In this document: positions 1 to 8,481 of the stretch, in pieces
Numbering within the stretch: position 1 is the first letter of the stretch
How the letters are laid out: each line of letters starts with the position of its first letter
Assembly (NCBI RefSeq): GCF_002192415.1
Contig: NZ_CP021780.1
Coordinates: forward strand, 6,696,001-6,760,000
Direction of reading: 5' to 3'
Length of the DNA: 64,000 nucleotides
Origin: Paenibacillus donghaensis
GTDB taxonomy: Bacteria > Bacillota > Bacilli > Paenibacillales > Paenibacillaceae
Made by a program: the position numbers and the translations under genes
Notes under the pieces: model-generated
Seen by the model: the letters and a program-made list of their open reading frames with translations, nothing else
Told to the model about the DNA's origin: nothing
Databases searched by the model: none

Positions 1-410
1 ATCAGGGACAGTCCGATGATGGTTACCACGGAACCGGTAACCACCGTTGGGAAGAACTTCAGCAGCTTCCCGTACAGTGGAGCCGCCAATACCACGAACA
101 GACCAGAGATGATAATGGCTCCATAGGCGGTCGCCAGGTTGTGGGCGGAGGCTATCGCAATAATCGGACCGACGGCAGTAAAGGTACAGCCGAGAATGAC
201 CGGAAGGCGGCTGCCGAAATACTTGGTGCCCATAATCTGCAGCAGGGTTGCCAAACCGCAGGTGAACAGATCGGCTGCGATAAGGTAGGCCATCTGCGTG
301 CCGTTCAGTCCCAGCGCTCCTCCTACGATCAGCGGTACAATAACCGCTCCGGCATACATGGCCAGCACATGCTGAAGCCCTAAAGTGAATATCTTCTGCT
401 TGCTTAACAT
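1..410 (-). CDS. pbuX: Xanthine permease PbuX (NCS2 family), C-terminus off the window
   Basis: Membrane nucleobase:cation symporter that imports xanthine. Only the first ~136 residues are present; the gene runs off the left edge. The visible part starts MLSKQKIFTLGLQHVLAMYAG and continues with hydrophobic helices typical of the NCS2 (uracil/xanthine permease) family. The ATG at 408-410 has an AAAGGAGAG ribosome binding site and overlaps the end of xpt by 7 nt, so the two are co-translated. The xpt-pbuX order is the known Bacillales arrangement, and that partnership decides xanthine over uracil as substrate. Family assignment is secure; the exact substrate is inferred from context. Confidence 0.9.
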   Translation of the reverse strand, partial: MLSKQKIFTLGLQHVLAMYAGAVIVPLIVGGALGLNGTQMAYLIAADLFTCGLATLLQIMGTKYFGSRLPVILGCTFTAVGPIIAIASAHNLATAYGAIIISGLFVVLAAPLYGKLLKFFPTVVTGSVVTIIGLSL

Positions 411-1018
411 CCCGCACTCTCCTTTACTGGTTCTAAGGTTTGACTGTTCTCTATAAAATGAATCTCTCCCGGAGACATCGAGGCGATCCGGGCCAGCGAA
501 TGAACGGAAATGCCTTGGCTCTCCAGCAGGCTGCGCCCTTCCTGGAAGCTTTTTTCAATCACACACCCTACCCCCAGCAGCTCGGCGCCAGCCTGCTTCA
601 CGATATCCACCAGTCCGACAAGCGCAGCTCCCGTTGCCAGGAAATCATCCACGATCAGTACCTTGTCCTCCGGCCCGAGATATTTCTGCGAAATACTGAT
701 CAGATAATCTTCCTGCCTTGTAAACGAATGCACCGGCGCCGAATACACGGCTTCCGCAAGGGTTACCGCCTTCTTTTTCTTGGCATAGATGAACGGAACT
801 CCGAGTGCAATGCCGGCGGCCATGGCAAACTGGATCCCACTGGCCTCAATCGTCAGAACCTTCGTGATCGGCTGGTGCCCGAATATGGCCTTAAACTCCT
901 GTCCAATCTGCAGGGCCAGCTCCGTGTCCACCTGATGATTCAGGAAGGAATCCACCTTCAGCACTGTATCCGATAGGATCAGGCCTTCCTGTCTAATTCG
1001 TTCTTGAAGTTGTTTCAT
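404..1018 (-). CDS. xpt: Xanthine phosphoribosyltransferase
   Basis: Cytosolic purine salvage enzyme that converts xanthine and PRPP to XMP. The 204-residue product has the usual family length. The PRPP-binding loop is visible as VLIVDDFLATGAAL around residues 120-133, and the N-terminus (MKQLQERIRQEGLILSDTVLKVD) is typical of Xpt. It is the first gene of the operon, followed by pbuX with a 7-nt overlap. A guanine riboswitch and an intrinsic terminator lie upstream, so expression should fall when guanine is abundant. Nothing unusual is seen in the sequence. Confidence 0.96.
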   Translation of the reverse strand: MKQLQERIRQEGLILSDTVLKVDSFLNHQVDTELALQIGQEFKAIFGHQPITKVLTIEASGIQFAMAAGIALGVPFIYAKKKKAVTLAEAVYSAPVHSFTRQEDYLISISQKYLGPEDKVLIVDDFLATGAALVGLVDIVKQAGAELLGVGCVIEKSFQEGRSLLESQGISVHSLARIASMSPGEIHFIENSQTLEPVKESAGC

Positions 1019-1052
1019 CGTAATCTTGATCGCTCCTTCTTCATGTGAACAA

Positions 1053-1103
1053 CAAAAAAGGACAGATTCCTTGAGCGGCTTCTCTCAAGTGAATCTGTCC
1101 TTC
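1053..1103 (-). terminator. Riboswitch-controlled intrinsic terminator in the xpt leader
   Basis: Read on the minus strand, AAGGACAGATTC pairs perfectly with GAATCTGTCCTT, and a further CTTGAG/CTCAAG stem lies inside. A run of six T follows. It sits between the guanine aptamer (1208-1278) and the xpt start, where a transcription-attenuation expression platform is expected. Confidence 0.88.
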
Positions 1104-1207
1104 TGGGTTTTTGTCCCTGGGTGGTGTAACACTGTGCAGTGTCCGCATCGCTTGGACCAGTCCTTCTTCACGTCAGCAAAAAAACGGAACCCTAGATGCG
1201 CTATTTC

Positions 1208-1278
1208 ACTCATAGTCGGATAATTTCAGTGGTTATCCGGTAGAAACTTATGGGCCATATTCCCAAGATTATATGAGT
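1208..1278 (-). promoter_or_regulatory. Guanine riboswitch aptamer (purine class)
   Basis: The minus strand carries the purine-riboswitch landmarks in order: ACTCATATAATC (P1/J1-2), ATATGGCCCATAAGTTTCTACC (P2 and J2-3, split here only by reading order), then a second hairpin, then CCGACTATGAGT. P1 pairs ACTCATA with TATGAGT. The C in GACTATG is the specificity base that selects guanine; adenine riboswitches carry U there. A TATACT box at 1284-1289 is a plausible -10. The downstream target xpt-pbuX agrees. Confidence 0.93.
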
Positions 1279-1404
1279 TTTAAAGTATAAACAGTTGAAA
1301 ACCTTTGTATATCTTACACGCTCTGTACATTCCTTTCAAGCAAAAAGTTCAGCATACCTGCAGGTTTCCCTTTGTTTCCTCTATCGTCTGCACTTTATTG
1401 CCCG

Positions 1405-1660
1405 TATAAGTGAACTACACGCCACCTAAGAGGTGGGTGCTTCTTGGTCAATAGAGCTACTGCTCCAAGTTTACCCAAGCTTATAGGCTAGTTCCTAGCC
1501 CAATCGTTGCCATCTTATATGGCTAATTTTAGTAGGTTTTTAGCTGCGTTTACATCTCTATCGTGTGGGGCACCACATTCAGGACAAGTCCATTCACGTA
1601 CAGCAAGGTTCTTCACTTCTGCGTTTTTGTAGCCGCAGCAGGAACATAGTTGGCTACTTG
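1405..1660 (-). ncRNA. Putative TnpB guide RNA (reRNA/omegaRNA) scaffold
   Basis: In characterised TnpB systems the guide RNA scaffold comes from the 3' end of tnpB plus the element right end, and the guide is the flanking DNA. Here that is the last ~150 nt of tnpB plus the 110-nt tail with the hairpin at 1422-1436. The position is inferred from the family; no RNA structure was computed and the 5' boundary is a guess. Confidence 0.4.
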
Positions 1661-2603
1661 CCAAGTGTTTGGGTGCTATCATCAAGGTTCTCCCGTACCA
1701 CTTTGCCTTATATTCGAGCATCGCTCGAAACAGGCTCCACGATACTTCTGAAATGGCTTTAGCTAATTTGTGATTCTGCATCATGTTCTTTACACGCAAG
1801 TCTTCCATCACGATCACTTGGTTATCGCGTATCATTTGGGTTGACGTTTTGTGCAAGAAGTCTTTACGCTGATTCGTTATTTTTTCATGAAGCTTGGCTA
1901 CCTTCAGCCTTGCCTTATTTCTGTTATGGCTTCCTTTCTTCTTTCTCGACAAGTTCTTTTGCAGCTTGGCTAATCGTTGTTCAGATGTACGAAGATGCTT
2001 AGGATTAGCGATCACTTCACCACCCGAAGTTATCGCAAAGTTTTTCAGTCCTAGATCCACGCCAATCTTCTTGTCGGCTTTCGGCAATGGCGTTCGTTCT
2101 GTTTCAACCAAAACGGAAGCAAAATAGGTACCCGATGGAGTCTTGGAGATGGTGCAGGATTTGATTCGCCCCGTGAATGGACGATGCACCTTGATTCGGA
2201 TTCTTGTCTTTAATTTCGGAATTTTGATCGTTCCATCTTCAATGGCTATCGTACCGTTCTGATTGTTCGTTGTGAAGCTGTTGTTGTTCGTCTTCTTGCT
2301 TTTGAATGTAGGAAAACCAACGTTCTTATCCCGAAAAAAATGCGTATAGGCTTTCTCCAGGTTGAGCTGGACGTTCGCTAATGCAAGGCTGTCCACTTCT
2401 TTCAGCCACGGGAATGCTTTCTTGTACCTGGCAGGTGTATTACGGAGCATTTTCTCCGTTTGTTGATAGTGTTCGATCTTATCCGCAAGCATTTTGTTGT
2501 AGATAAAACGGACACATCCGAACACCTTGGCTAGATATTGTTGTTGCTCAGGGTTTGGATAGATGCGGTACTTATACGCTTGGAGTACTAACATGCTACG
2601 CAA
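1515..2603 (-). CDS. tnpB: TnpB RNA-guided endonuclease (OrfB, IS605 family)
   Basis: A 362-residue protein with the full TnpB architecture: N-terminal helix-turn-helix/wedge region, OrfB core and C-terminal RuvC-like nuclease with inserted zinc ribbon. The RuvC acidic residues are in place: D183 in [11 protein letters not shown]267 in VIVMEDLR and D350 in [10 protein letters not shown]. Zinc ligands are C320, C323, C340 and C343. No frameshift is seen, so it is predicted active. In this superfamily TnpB cleaves sites next to a short TAM, guided by the element-encoded RNA, which helps retain the element. [10 protein letters not shown] at 2594 is an alternative start three codons in. Confidence 0.93.
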   Translation of the reverse strand: MRSMLVLQAYKYRIYPNPEQQQYLAKVFGCVRFIYNKMLADKIEHYQQTEKMLRNTPARYKKAFPWLKEVDSLALANVQLNLEKAYTHFFRDKNVGFPTFKSKKTNNNSFTTNNQNGTIAIEDGTIKIPKLKTRIRIKVHRPFTGRIKSCTISKTPSGTYFASVLVETERTPLPKADKKIGVDLGLKNFAITSGGEVIANPKHLRTSEQRLAKLQKNLSRKKKGSHNRNKARLKVAKLHEKITNQRKDFLHKTSTQMIRDNQVIVMEDLRVKNMMQNHKLAKAISEVSWSLFRAMLEYKAKWYGRTLMIAPKHLASSQLCSCCGYKNAEVKNLAVREWTCPECGAPHDRDVNAAKNLLKLAI

Positions 2604-2780
2604 CTCCTTTCCAGGAATTTACGAATCCATTATAGCACAAATGTTCGTATTCATGGAAGTTGATTTCCTTTGAATTAGAAAGACCGTTGACATTCATCCC
2701 ACCACTTTAGAAGTGGGGGAATTCTGACAACTAGCGGTTAAATATACGATAGTTTCCTACACTAGCAAAGGTGGTAGAGC

Positions 2781-4903
2781 ATGACATTGAAACAACAAAT
2801 AAAGCTCACAGCGGGGATATCGACCCTGCTGATGGCATGTATAATATTGATCTCCTTCTTATATCTAGAGGGTATTTCGTCCATACTGGTTGCCGCTCTG
2901 GGCGCTGCGGGCATACTGCCTGCCTTCTGGTCTCCCAGATTCTTGCTGAGAATAAGGAAGGCAACCTGGGCGTGAAGCAGCTGGAATATGTGCACACCAT
3001 CTTCTCGGCAGGCAAAGACCTGCTGCAGCTGATCGATGAAATTCTCGATCTGGCCAAGCTGGAGGTAGGCAAGATGAGCGCTGTGCTGGAGCCGGTTTCC
3101 TTGCAGGATATCAGCAATCATCTGTTCCGCCACTTTGAGCAGCCTGCCTTGAAGAAAGAGCTTCATTTCGATGTTCACACGGACAACAGGCTGCCCGACA
3201 ATATCATGACCGATGGCCACAGGCTTCAGCAGATCCTGAACAATCTGCTGTCCAATGCGCTGAAATTCACCCCGGCGCAAGGCTCCGTGTCCTTATCCAT
3301 CCGTACCGCCGGTGCGGACATCATCTTCTCTGTCAGCGACACCGGAATCGGCATCCCCGACTCCAAGCTGGAGAGCATCTTCGAAGCCTTCCAGCAGGCT
3401 GACGGAACGACCAGCCGCAAATATGGCGGCACGGGTCTGGGCCTGACGATCTGCCGCGAGCTGGCCTCGCTGCTGGGCGGACGCATCGAGGTGGAGTCCG
3501 CAGAAGGCAAGGGCAGCACCTTCTCCCTGCTTATTCCGGCGGTTGAACCGGATGCCGACGCCCATCTTGCAGCGGCTGCTTCGGCAAGCACAGAATCAGC
3601 AGCGCCGGGCCATCCCGGCAAGGATAATCCAGCCTTCCGGGAGTCCTTCATTCCCGACATCTCCATCTCCAATCCGAAGCTGCTGCAGTTCTCGGAGATG
3701 GAGGACGACCGGGCCGACCTGCAGCCCGACGATTCCCTGCTGTTGATTATTGAAGATGATGCCGAATTCGCGGCCATCCTGCTGAAGCTGGCCCGCAGCC
3801 GCGGCTTCAAGGCCATCGTGGCCTTTCAGGGAGATCAGGGACTGGCGCTGGCCCATGCCTACAAGCCCACGGCCATCCTGCTGGACCTGCATCTGCCTGT
3901 ACTGGACGGCTGGTCGATTATCAGCCGCCTGAAGAGCCGGCCGGAGCTGCGCCACATTCCGGTGCATGTAATCTCTACAGCCGAGGAGAATCAGCAGAGT
4001 TTCGCGATGGGCGCACTGGCCTTCTGGAAGAAGCCGAGTGACCAGGCTGAGCTGGAGGCTTCCTTCCTGCAGATCGAGACCTACATCAGGCGGCCAATCA
4101 AGAGCCTGCTGATTGTGGAGGACAACAAAGACCTGCGCAGCAGTCTTGTGGAATTCATCGCCCACCCGGATGTCAGAGTTGTAGCGGTTGGCACCGGACG
4201 GGAAGCCATGGAGCAGCTGGCAAGCCATTATTTTGACTGTATGGTGCTCGATCTGGGCCTCTCCGATATAAGCGGCTTCGATCTGCTGGAGCAGGTCAAG
4301 ACCAACCGCAAGCTGCAGGCCTTGCCCGTTATCATCTACACAGGCAAAGAGCTCAGCAAAGGGGATGAGCAGCGGCTGCGGCATTATGCCGAGAGCATCG
4401 TGATCAAGAATGTGAAATCGATGGAGCGTCTCTATGATGAGACTGCGCTCTACCTGCACCGCAGGCATGCCGATCTCCCGCCGGACAAGCAGCGGTTGAT
4501 TGAGAAGCTGCATAACCCGGAGGCCGCTTTTGAAGGACGGAGCATTCTGCTTGTAGACGATGATATGCGTAATATCTATGCACTATCCAGTGTGCTTGAA
4601 GGGTATAATATGAATATTAGCTTCGCCCAGAACGGCAAGGAGGCGCTGAGTCATCTGCATGAGCATCCTGAAGTAGAACTGGTGTTTATGGATATTATGA
4701 TGCCGGAGATGGATGGCTATGAGACGATGGAGCATATCCGGGCAGCTCCGCAGTTTGATCGGCTCGTTATTATTGCGCTCACCGCCAGGGCGCTGGAGGA
4801 AGACCGGCTCAAGTGCCTTCAGGCCGGGGCATCCGATTATATTTCCAAACCAATTAACACCACGCAGCTCGTTTCTGTACTTAAAGCCTGGTTAATTAAG
4901 TGA
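2781..4903 (+). pseudogene. Hybrid histidine kinase, internal deletion and frame change; three REC domains remain
   Basis: The likely original start is ATG 2781 with an AAAGGTGG ribosome binding site. That frame encodes a signal-anchor helix (MTLKQQIKLTAGISTLLMACI) and soon leaves the kinase frame. From ~2924 another frame resumes at LLVSQILAENKEGNL, which in this family immediately follows the H-box. The sensor region and the SHELRTPLN phosphoacceptor segment are therefore absent. What follows is intact: rest of HisKA, HATPase with N box and GGTGLGL (~3210-3540), then receivers at ~3740, ~4102 and ~4540. A GTG at 2771 would open the second frame, but the product would lack the phosphoacceptor His. 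The REC domains could still be expressed. Confidence 0.75.
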
Positions 4904-4949
4904 TTTTCTCAGATCTAATATGTTTAACTTATTTGCTGCGGGAGGAATT

Positions 4950-6125
4950 ATGGAATATCCAGTTCATATTTTATTGGTCGATGACCGGCCGGACGAGTTC
5001 TTGTCGATCCAGGCGCTGCTTGCAGATACACCTTATCATCTGATCGGAGCCAGCTCCGGGATGGAAGCCTTGAAATGCCTGCTGGAGAATGAGGTTGCCC
5101 TCATTATTATGGATGTGCTGATGCCTGACATGAACGGCTTTGAGACCGCCAAACGGATTAAAATGCGCAAGAAATCAGGAGATATTCCGATTATTTTCCT
5201 GACGGCGCTCACCTCTGAGCTGGAGAATTATATGATGGCTTATTCGGCCGGCGCGATTGATTTCCTGACCAAACCGTTTCACCCTACGGTGCTCAAGAGC
5301 AAAATCGATGGCTTCGTCCGGCTCTATCAGGCCCGCAAAGAGCTGCAGATCAAATCTCAGGAGCTTGAGGCTGCCAACCAGGTGCTCACCGAGCTTAAGG
5401 AAACGGCCGAGGTTGCACTGCAGATTAAGAGCGGATTTCTCGCTATGATGAGCCATGAGATCCGCACCCCGCTCAATGGCATTCTCGCCATGTCCGACGT
5501 GCTTAGATCTTCAAATCTGCAGGAGGATGACCAGGAGATGGCCGAAATCATCCATACGAGCGGACATGCCCTGCTGTCGGTAATTAACCATATCCTAGAC
5601 TTTACGAAGATTGAATCGGGCAAAATGGAGCTGGACTACGAGCTGTTTGATCTGGGCTCCTGTCTGAAGGAGACTGTAGATCTGTTCAGAGCGCTCGCCA
5701 AAGAGCGCAGCCTGAGTCTGGAAACCTATATTGATCCGGCCATCCCTTCTCTGCTGGTCGGTGATCCGAACCGGCTGCGGCAGGTATTGAACAACCTGAT
5801 CGGCAATGCCATCAAGTTCACCTCCGCCGGTGGCGTGAAGGTAACGGTCAAACAGATCCAGCCGGTCAGCGGCAGCTTGCATCTGCAGTTCAGGGTCGAG
5901 GATACCGGCATTGGCATCCCGGCCGACAAGATGAATTATCTGTTCCAGCCCTTCACCCAGATCGGTTCCACCATGAACCGCAAGTTTGGCGGCACCGGGC
6001 TGGGCCTCTCTATCTGCAAAATGCTGGTCGATTTAATGGGAGGCACCATCTATGCGGAACCGGATATTGCGCAGGGAGCGGTGTTTGTATTTACCATTCA
6101 GGTGCAGCAGGGACAGCCGGATTAA
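4950..6125 (+). CDS. Receiver-histidine kinase (REC-HisKA-HATPase)
   Basis: Cytosolic signalling protein of 391 residues with no membrane segment. An N-terminal receiver runs to about residue 120, with its phosphoacceptor Asp in LIIMDVLMPDMNGFE. A coiled-coil linker (KELQIKSQELEAANQ) leads to a HisKA H-box, SHEIRTPLNGILAMSD, and a HATPase with NLIGNAIKF, DTGIGIP and GGTGLGL. The ATG at 4950 is preferred over an in-frame ATG at 4920 because GGGAGGAATT precedes it. It begins 46 nt after the upstream hybrid kinase, so the two probably formed a phosphorelay. With the partner's H-box gone, this kinase may now phosphorylate the orphan receivers, but that is inference. Confidence 0.9.
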   Translation: MEYPVHILLVDDRPDEFLSIQALLADTPYHLIGASSGMEALKCLLENEVALIIMDVLMPDMNGFETAKRIKMRKKSGDIPIIFLTALTSELENYMMAYSAGAIDFLTKPFHPTVLKSKIDGFVRLYQARKELQIKSQELEAANQVLTELKETAEVALQIKSGFLAMMSHEIRTPLNGILAMSDVLRSSNLQEDDQEMAEIIHTSGHALLSVINHILDFTKIESGKMELDYELFDLGSCLKETVDLFRALAKERSLSLETYIDPAIPSLLVGDPNRLRQVLNNLIGNAIKFTSAGGVKVTVKQIQPVSGSLHLQFRVEDTGIGIPADKMNYLFQPFTQIGSTMNRKFGGTGLGLSICKMLVDLMGGTIYAEPDIAQGAVFVFTIQVQQGQPD

Positions 6126-6134
6126 ACTGCCCAT

Positions 6135-6271
6135 CAAGTAAAAACACCTTCGCTGCCCTTAAAAAAGCGTATGCTTCCGAAGCAGCGATACTACGTATCG
6201 CTTTCAGGTATCCGTTTCTGCGAGAAATAGAAGGATTATGGATAGCGTGAAACCTATAAATTCTTATATTT
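6135..6271 (+). repeat. Dispersed intergenic repeat, copy 1
   Basis: About 137 bp that reappears in inverted orientation at 12664-12801. The core from AAAGCGTATGCTTCCGAAGC to AAATAGAAGGAT is nearly identical in the two copies. It contains two small palindromes, TGCTTC-CGAAGCA and AGCGATAC-TAC-GTATCGCT. The copies share both the left (CAAGTA) and right (TATAAATTCTTATATTT) boundaries. Confidence 0.85.
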
Positions 6272-6329
6272 ACACACAAACCAGCCCTTTCGTATCCTTA
6301 GGCGGGAAACGAAAGGGCTGGTTTGTGTG
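6272..6329. terminator. Long perfect hairpin between convergent genes
   Basis: A 20-bp perfect inverted repeat beginning CACACAAACCAGCCC flanks a ~17-nt loop. It lies after the REC-kinase gene and before the remnant on the opposite strand. No T-run follows on either strand, so it may stabilise 3' ends rather than act as a classical terminator. Confidence 0.6.
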
Positions 6330-6368
6330 AGTTCAGCCGTACGGCACAACAATGCGGGATACCCTTGC

Positions 6369-6650
6369 TTACTCCGGGTACCCACCGGCCGGTGCCGGAT
6401 GGGCTTCGATATATTCCAGGGCGTTATAGAGCATCACGGCCGCTTCGGCGCGGGTGATGTCCTCGGCCGGATGGAAGTTGCCCTGCTCATCCAGGCTGGC
6501 AATCTTGGTGGAAATCGCCAGCTGAATGCTGCCGTCGCGACCGTTCTCGAGCTGGTCGCTATCAGCCTGTTCACCTCTTCTGGAGTAGTTGAATCTGAAA
6601 TATTAGCTTCTTCTACCACCCTGACGGAATAAACAGGTAAAGGTTGCAGC
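6369..6650 (-). pseudogene. Remnant of an SLH-domain surface protein, frameshifted
   Basis: One minus-strand frame reads VYSVRVVEEANISDSTTPEE. Another continues with SIQLAISTKIASLDEQGNFH and PAEDITRAEAAVMLYNALEY before a stop at 6369-6371. The second block matches the end of an S-layer homology domain (ITRAE plus aliphatic helix), which anchors proteins to cell wall polymers. The two blocks are in different frames and no start or signal peptide is visible. It is therefore the broken 3' end of a once larger surface protein. Confidence 0.65.
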
Positions 6651-6660
6651 AAACGGCCAC

Positions 6661-7068
6661 TCACCTTACAGACTCGATGTTAGCTGGGGACACAGGTACA
6701 GCCGGATTCAGATTGTTCAGTACATTGTCCTCCAGCACAGCAGCTTTGTCGCCATATTCCTTAATAATATGCATCTCGCCCCAGGCGCATAAAGAATTCA
6801 GTATAGATTCCAGGCTGCGGCCGTATTCACTCAGCTCATATTCCACCTTGGGCGGCACCTGGTTATAGCTGATCCGGTTCACAATCCCGTCCTGCTCCAG
6901 CTCCCTGAGCTGTTGGGTGAGCATCTTCTGCGTGATATGCGGCATATGCCGTTTCAGGTCACTGGTACGCAGCTTGCCATGGGTCAGATGGCATAGAATC
7001 ACACATTTCCACTTCCCTCCGATGACCTCCAGTGTGGCTTCCACAGAAATATTATATTTTTTGCTCAT
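6661..7068 (-). CDS. HxlR-family transcriptional regulator
   Basis: A 135-residue winged-helix regulator. VIGGKWKCVILCHL and the segment LKRHMPHITQKMLTQQLREL are the HxlR/MarR-like DNA-binding core. The family's conserved PPKVEYELSEYG lies around residue 75. The N-terminal Cys usually found in redox-sensing members is not evident at the family position, although C22 and C26 are present. It is divergent from the MFS transporter at 7201, with a perfect dyad between them. The simplest reading is a local repressor of the efflux pump and the following reductase, probably also autoregulated. Confidence 0.92.
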   Translation of the reverse strand: MSKKYNISVEATLEVIGGKWKCVILCHLTHGKLRTSDLKRHMPHITQKMLTQQLRELEQDGIVNRISYNQVPPKVEYELSEYGRSLESILNSLCAWGEMHIIKEYGDKAAVLEDNVLNNLNPAVPVSPANIESVR

Positions 7069-7090
7069 CTCATTTCACTCCAGTCTATGG

Positions 7091-7123
7091 GTACTTTTTG
7101 GTACCTATAGTACTAAAAAGTAC
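7091..7123. promoter_or_regulatory. Probable HxlR operator in the divergent promoter region
   Basis: Inverted repeat GTACTTTTTGGTAC / GTACTAAAAAGTAC around a short centre, midway between the HxlR start (7068) and MFS start (7201). HxlR-type regulators generally bind GTAC-containing dyads, so this is a good candidate operator. Binding itself is inferred. Confidence 0.72.
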
Positions 7124-7200
7124 GTACTGTTCTTAATTTCCCTTGTGCTTCATAATAGCACTTACCGGCCGGGAATTACCATAGCATAGGAGTGGAAAAC

Positions 7201-8436
7201 ATGTCCTTGGATCATAAAAGAAGTACCCTTGCGCTGCTGGCACTCGCAATCAGCGCGTTCGCAATAGGAACAACCGAGTTTATCAGTGTGGGGCTGCTGC
7301 CCCTGATCTCTGATGACCTGAACATATCCGTGGCGACAGCCGGATTGACCGTTACCTTGTACGCCCTGGGGGTAACCTTCGGCGCTCCCGTCCTAACCTC
7401 TCTCACCACCACAATCTCACGCAGAACATTGCTGCTGCTGATTATGCTGGTGTTTATCGCGGGCAACAGCCTCGCCGCCGCTGCAGACAGCGTGGCAATC
7501 CTGCTGGCGGCACGTGTGGTGTCCGCCTTGTCCCACGGCCTGTTCATGTCGATTGCGTCCACCCTTGCGGCAGATCTCGTCCCCGAGAACCGCAGGGCCA
7601 GCGCCATCTCGATCATGTTCACCGGCCTGACCGTAGCCACCGTCACCGGGGTTCCGCTGGGAACCTATCTCGGGCAGCAGTTGGGCTGGCGCGCTGCTTT
7701 CCTGGCGATTGCCGCCATCGGAGTGGTGGCGCTGATCGCCAATTTGCTGCTGGTGCCGTCCGGCCTGCGCCGGGGAACACGCACACCGCTCAGCGAGCAG
7801 ATCAAGCTGGTCACCCATGGGCGGCTGCTGCTGGCTTTTGCCATCACGGCGCTGGGCTATGGCGGCACCTTCGTGGTCTTCACTTATCTGTCTCCGCTGC
7901 TGCATGAGGTAAGCGGGTTTCAGGAGAGCACCGTCGCCGCCATCCTGCTTGTGTACGGAATTGCCATTGCCATCGGCAATGTGATCGGCGGCAAGGTCGC
8001 CAACCGCAATCCGCTGAGAGCCTTGCTCTACATGTTTGCCCTGCAAGCCGTAGTGCTGTTTATATTCGCTTTCACCGCTCCCTTCAAAGGAGCAGCGCTG
8101 GCCACGATCTTCTTCATGGGCTTGCTGGCCTTCATGAATGTGTCCGGTCTGCAGATCTATGTGCTCATGCTTGCCGAGCGGTATGCGCCGGGAGCCAAAG
8201 ATACCGCCTCTGCAGTTAATATTGCAGCCTTTAACGCAGGTATCGCCATAGGCGCCTACCTTGGCGGCGGCGTTGCCGAGCGGCTGGGATTGATCCATAC
8301 TGCCTGGGTGGGCGGTATCATGGTCGCCGGCGCGGTCCTCTTGACCGCATGGAGCAGGGCGCTCGAGCAGAAGGACCAGCGCCGGCTTCATTCCGAAACA
8401 GCACAAGCCGGCGGACTGGCTTCCATTGCTAAATAA
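7201..8436 (+). CDS. MFS transporter, DHA1-type drug/sugar efflux
   Basis: A 411-residue, 12-helix major facilitator protein. The N-terminus (LALLALAISAFAIGTTEFISVGLLP) is typical of the AraJ/YdhP-like DHA1 branch, followed by the TM4-5 motif-C-like run GLTVATVTGVPLGTYLGQ. It likely exports small organic molecules by proton antiport at the cytoplasmic membrane. ATG 7201 is chosen because AGGAG at 7188-7192 is 8 nt upstream; a GTG at 7192 lies inside that site. It is divergent from the HxlR gene and followed 45 nt later by an aldo/keto reductase, suggesting a small reactive-compound detoxification operon. The substrate is unknown. Confidence 0.9.
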   Translation: MSLDHKRSTLALLALAISAFAIGTTEFISVGLLPLISDDLNISVATAGLTVTLYALGVTFGAPVLTSLTTTISRRTLLLLIMLVFIAGNSLAAAADSVAILLAARVVSALSHGLFMSIASTLAADLVPENRRASAISIMFTGLTVATVTGVPLGTYLGQQLGWRAAFLAIAAIGVVALIANLLLVPSGLRRGTRTPLSEQIKLVTHGRLLLAFAITALGYGGTFVVFTYLSPLLHEVSGFQESTVAAILLVYGIAIAIGNVIGGKVANRNPLRALLYMFALQAVVLFIFAFTAPFKGAALATIFFMGLLAFMNVSGLQIYVLMLAERYAPGAKDTASAVNIAAFNAGIAIGAYLGGGVAERLGLIHTAWVGGIMVAGAVLLTAWSRALEQKDQRRLHSETAQAGGLASIAK

Positions 8437-8481
8437 TCTTTTACAATACAACTTAATTTAATTTCAGGAGGTACACTTATT

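Larger units (their letters stand above)
1405..2728 (-). mobile_element. IS200/IS605-superfamily element carrying tnpB only (IS1341-like)
   Basis: A tnpB gene is flanked by short subterminal hairpins of the type this superfamily uses instead of inverted repeats. On the tnpB strand the left-end hairpin is CCACTT-CTA-AAGTGG (2702-2716) and the right-end hairpin is CCACCT-CTT-AGGTGG (1422-1436). No tnpA (Y1 transposase) lies between them, so it could move only with a TnpA supplied in trans. Boundaries are estimates, since these elements make no target duplication. It sits between the xpt promoter and the histidine kinase pseudogene. Confidence 0.8.

Noticed and set aside
1026..1223. Small protein in the xpt leader (65 codons)
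   Set aside because: It lies across the riboswitch expression platform on the opposite strand and has no ribosome binding site or coding character.
1208..1278. Adenine-class riboswitch
   Set aside because: The specificity base is C (GACTATG), not U, and the downstream genes are xpt-pbuX, so guanine is the ligand.
3596..4513. A 305-codon open frame on the minus strand
   Set aside because: It lies wholly opposite the REC domains of the hybrid kinase, whose protein motifs are unmistakable. Its own translation has no domain or ribosome binding site.
7417..8451. A 344-codon open frame on the minus strand
   Set aside because: Antisense to the MFS transporter. The His/Gln-rich composition is typical of a reverse-strand shadow in GC-rich DNA.
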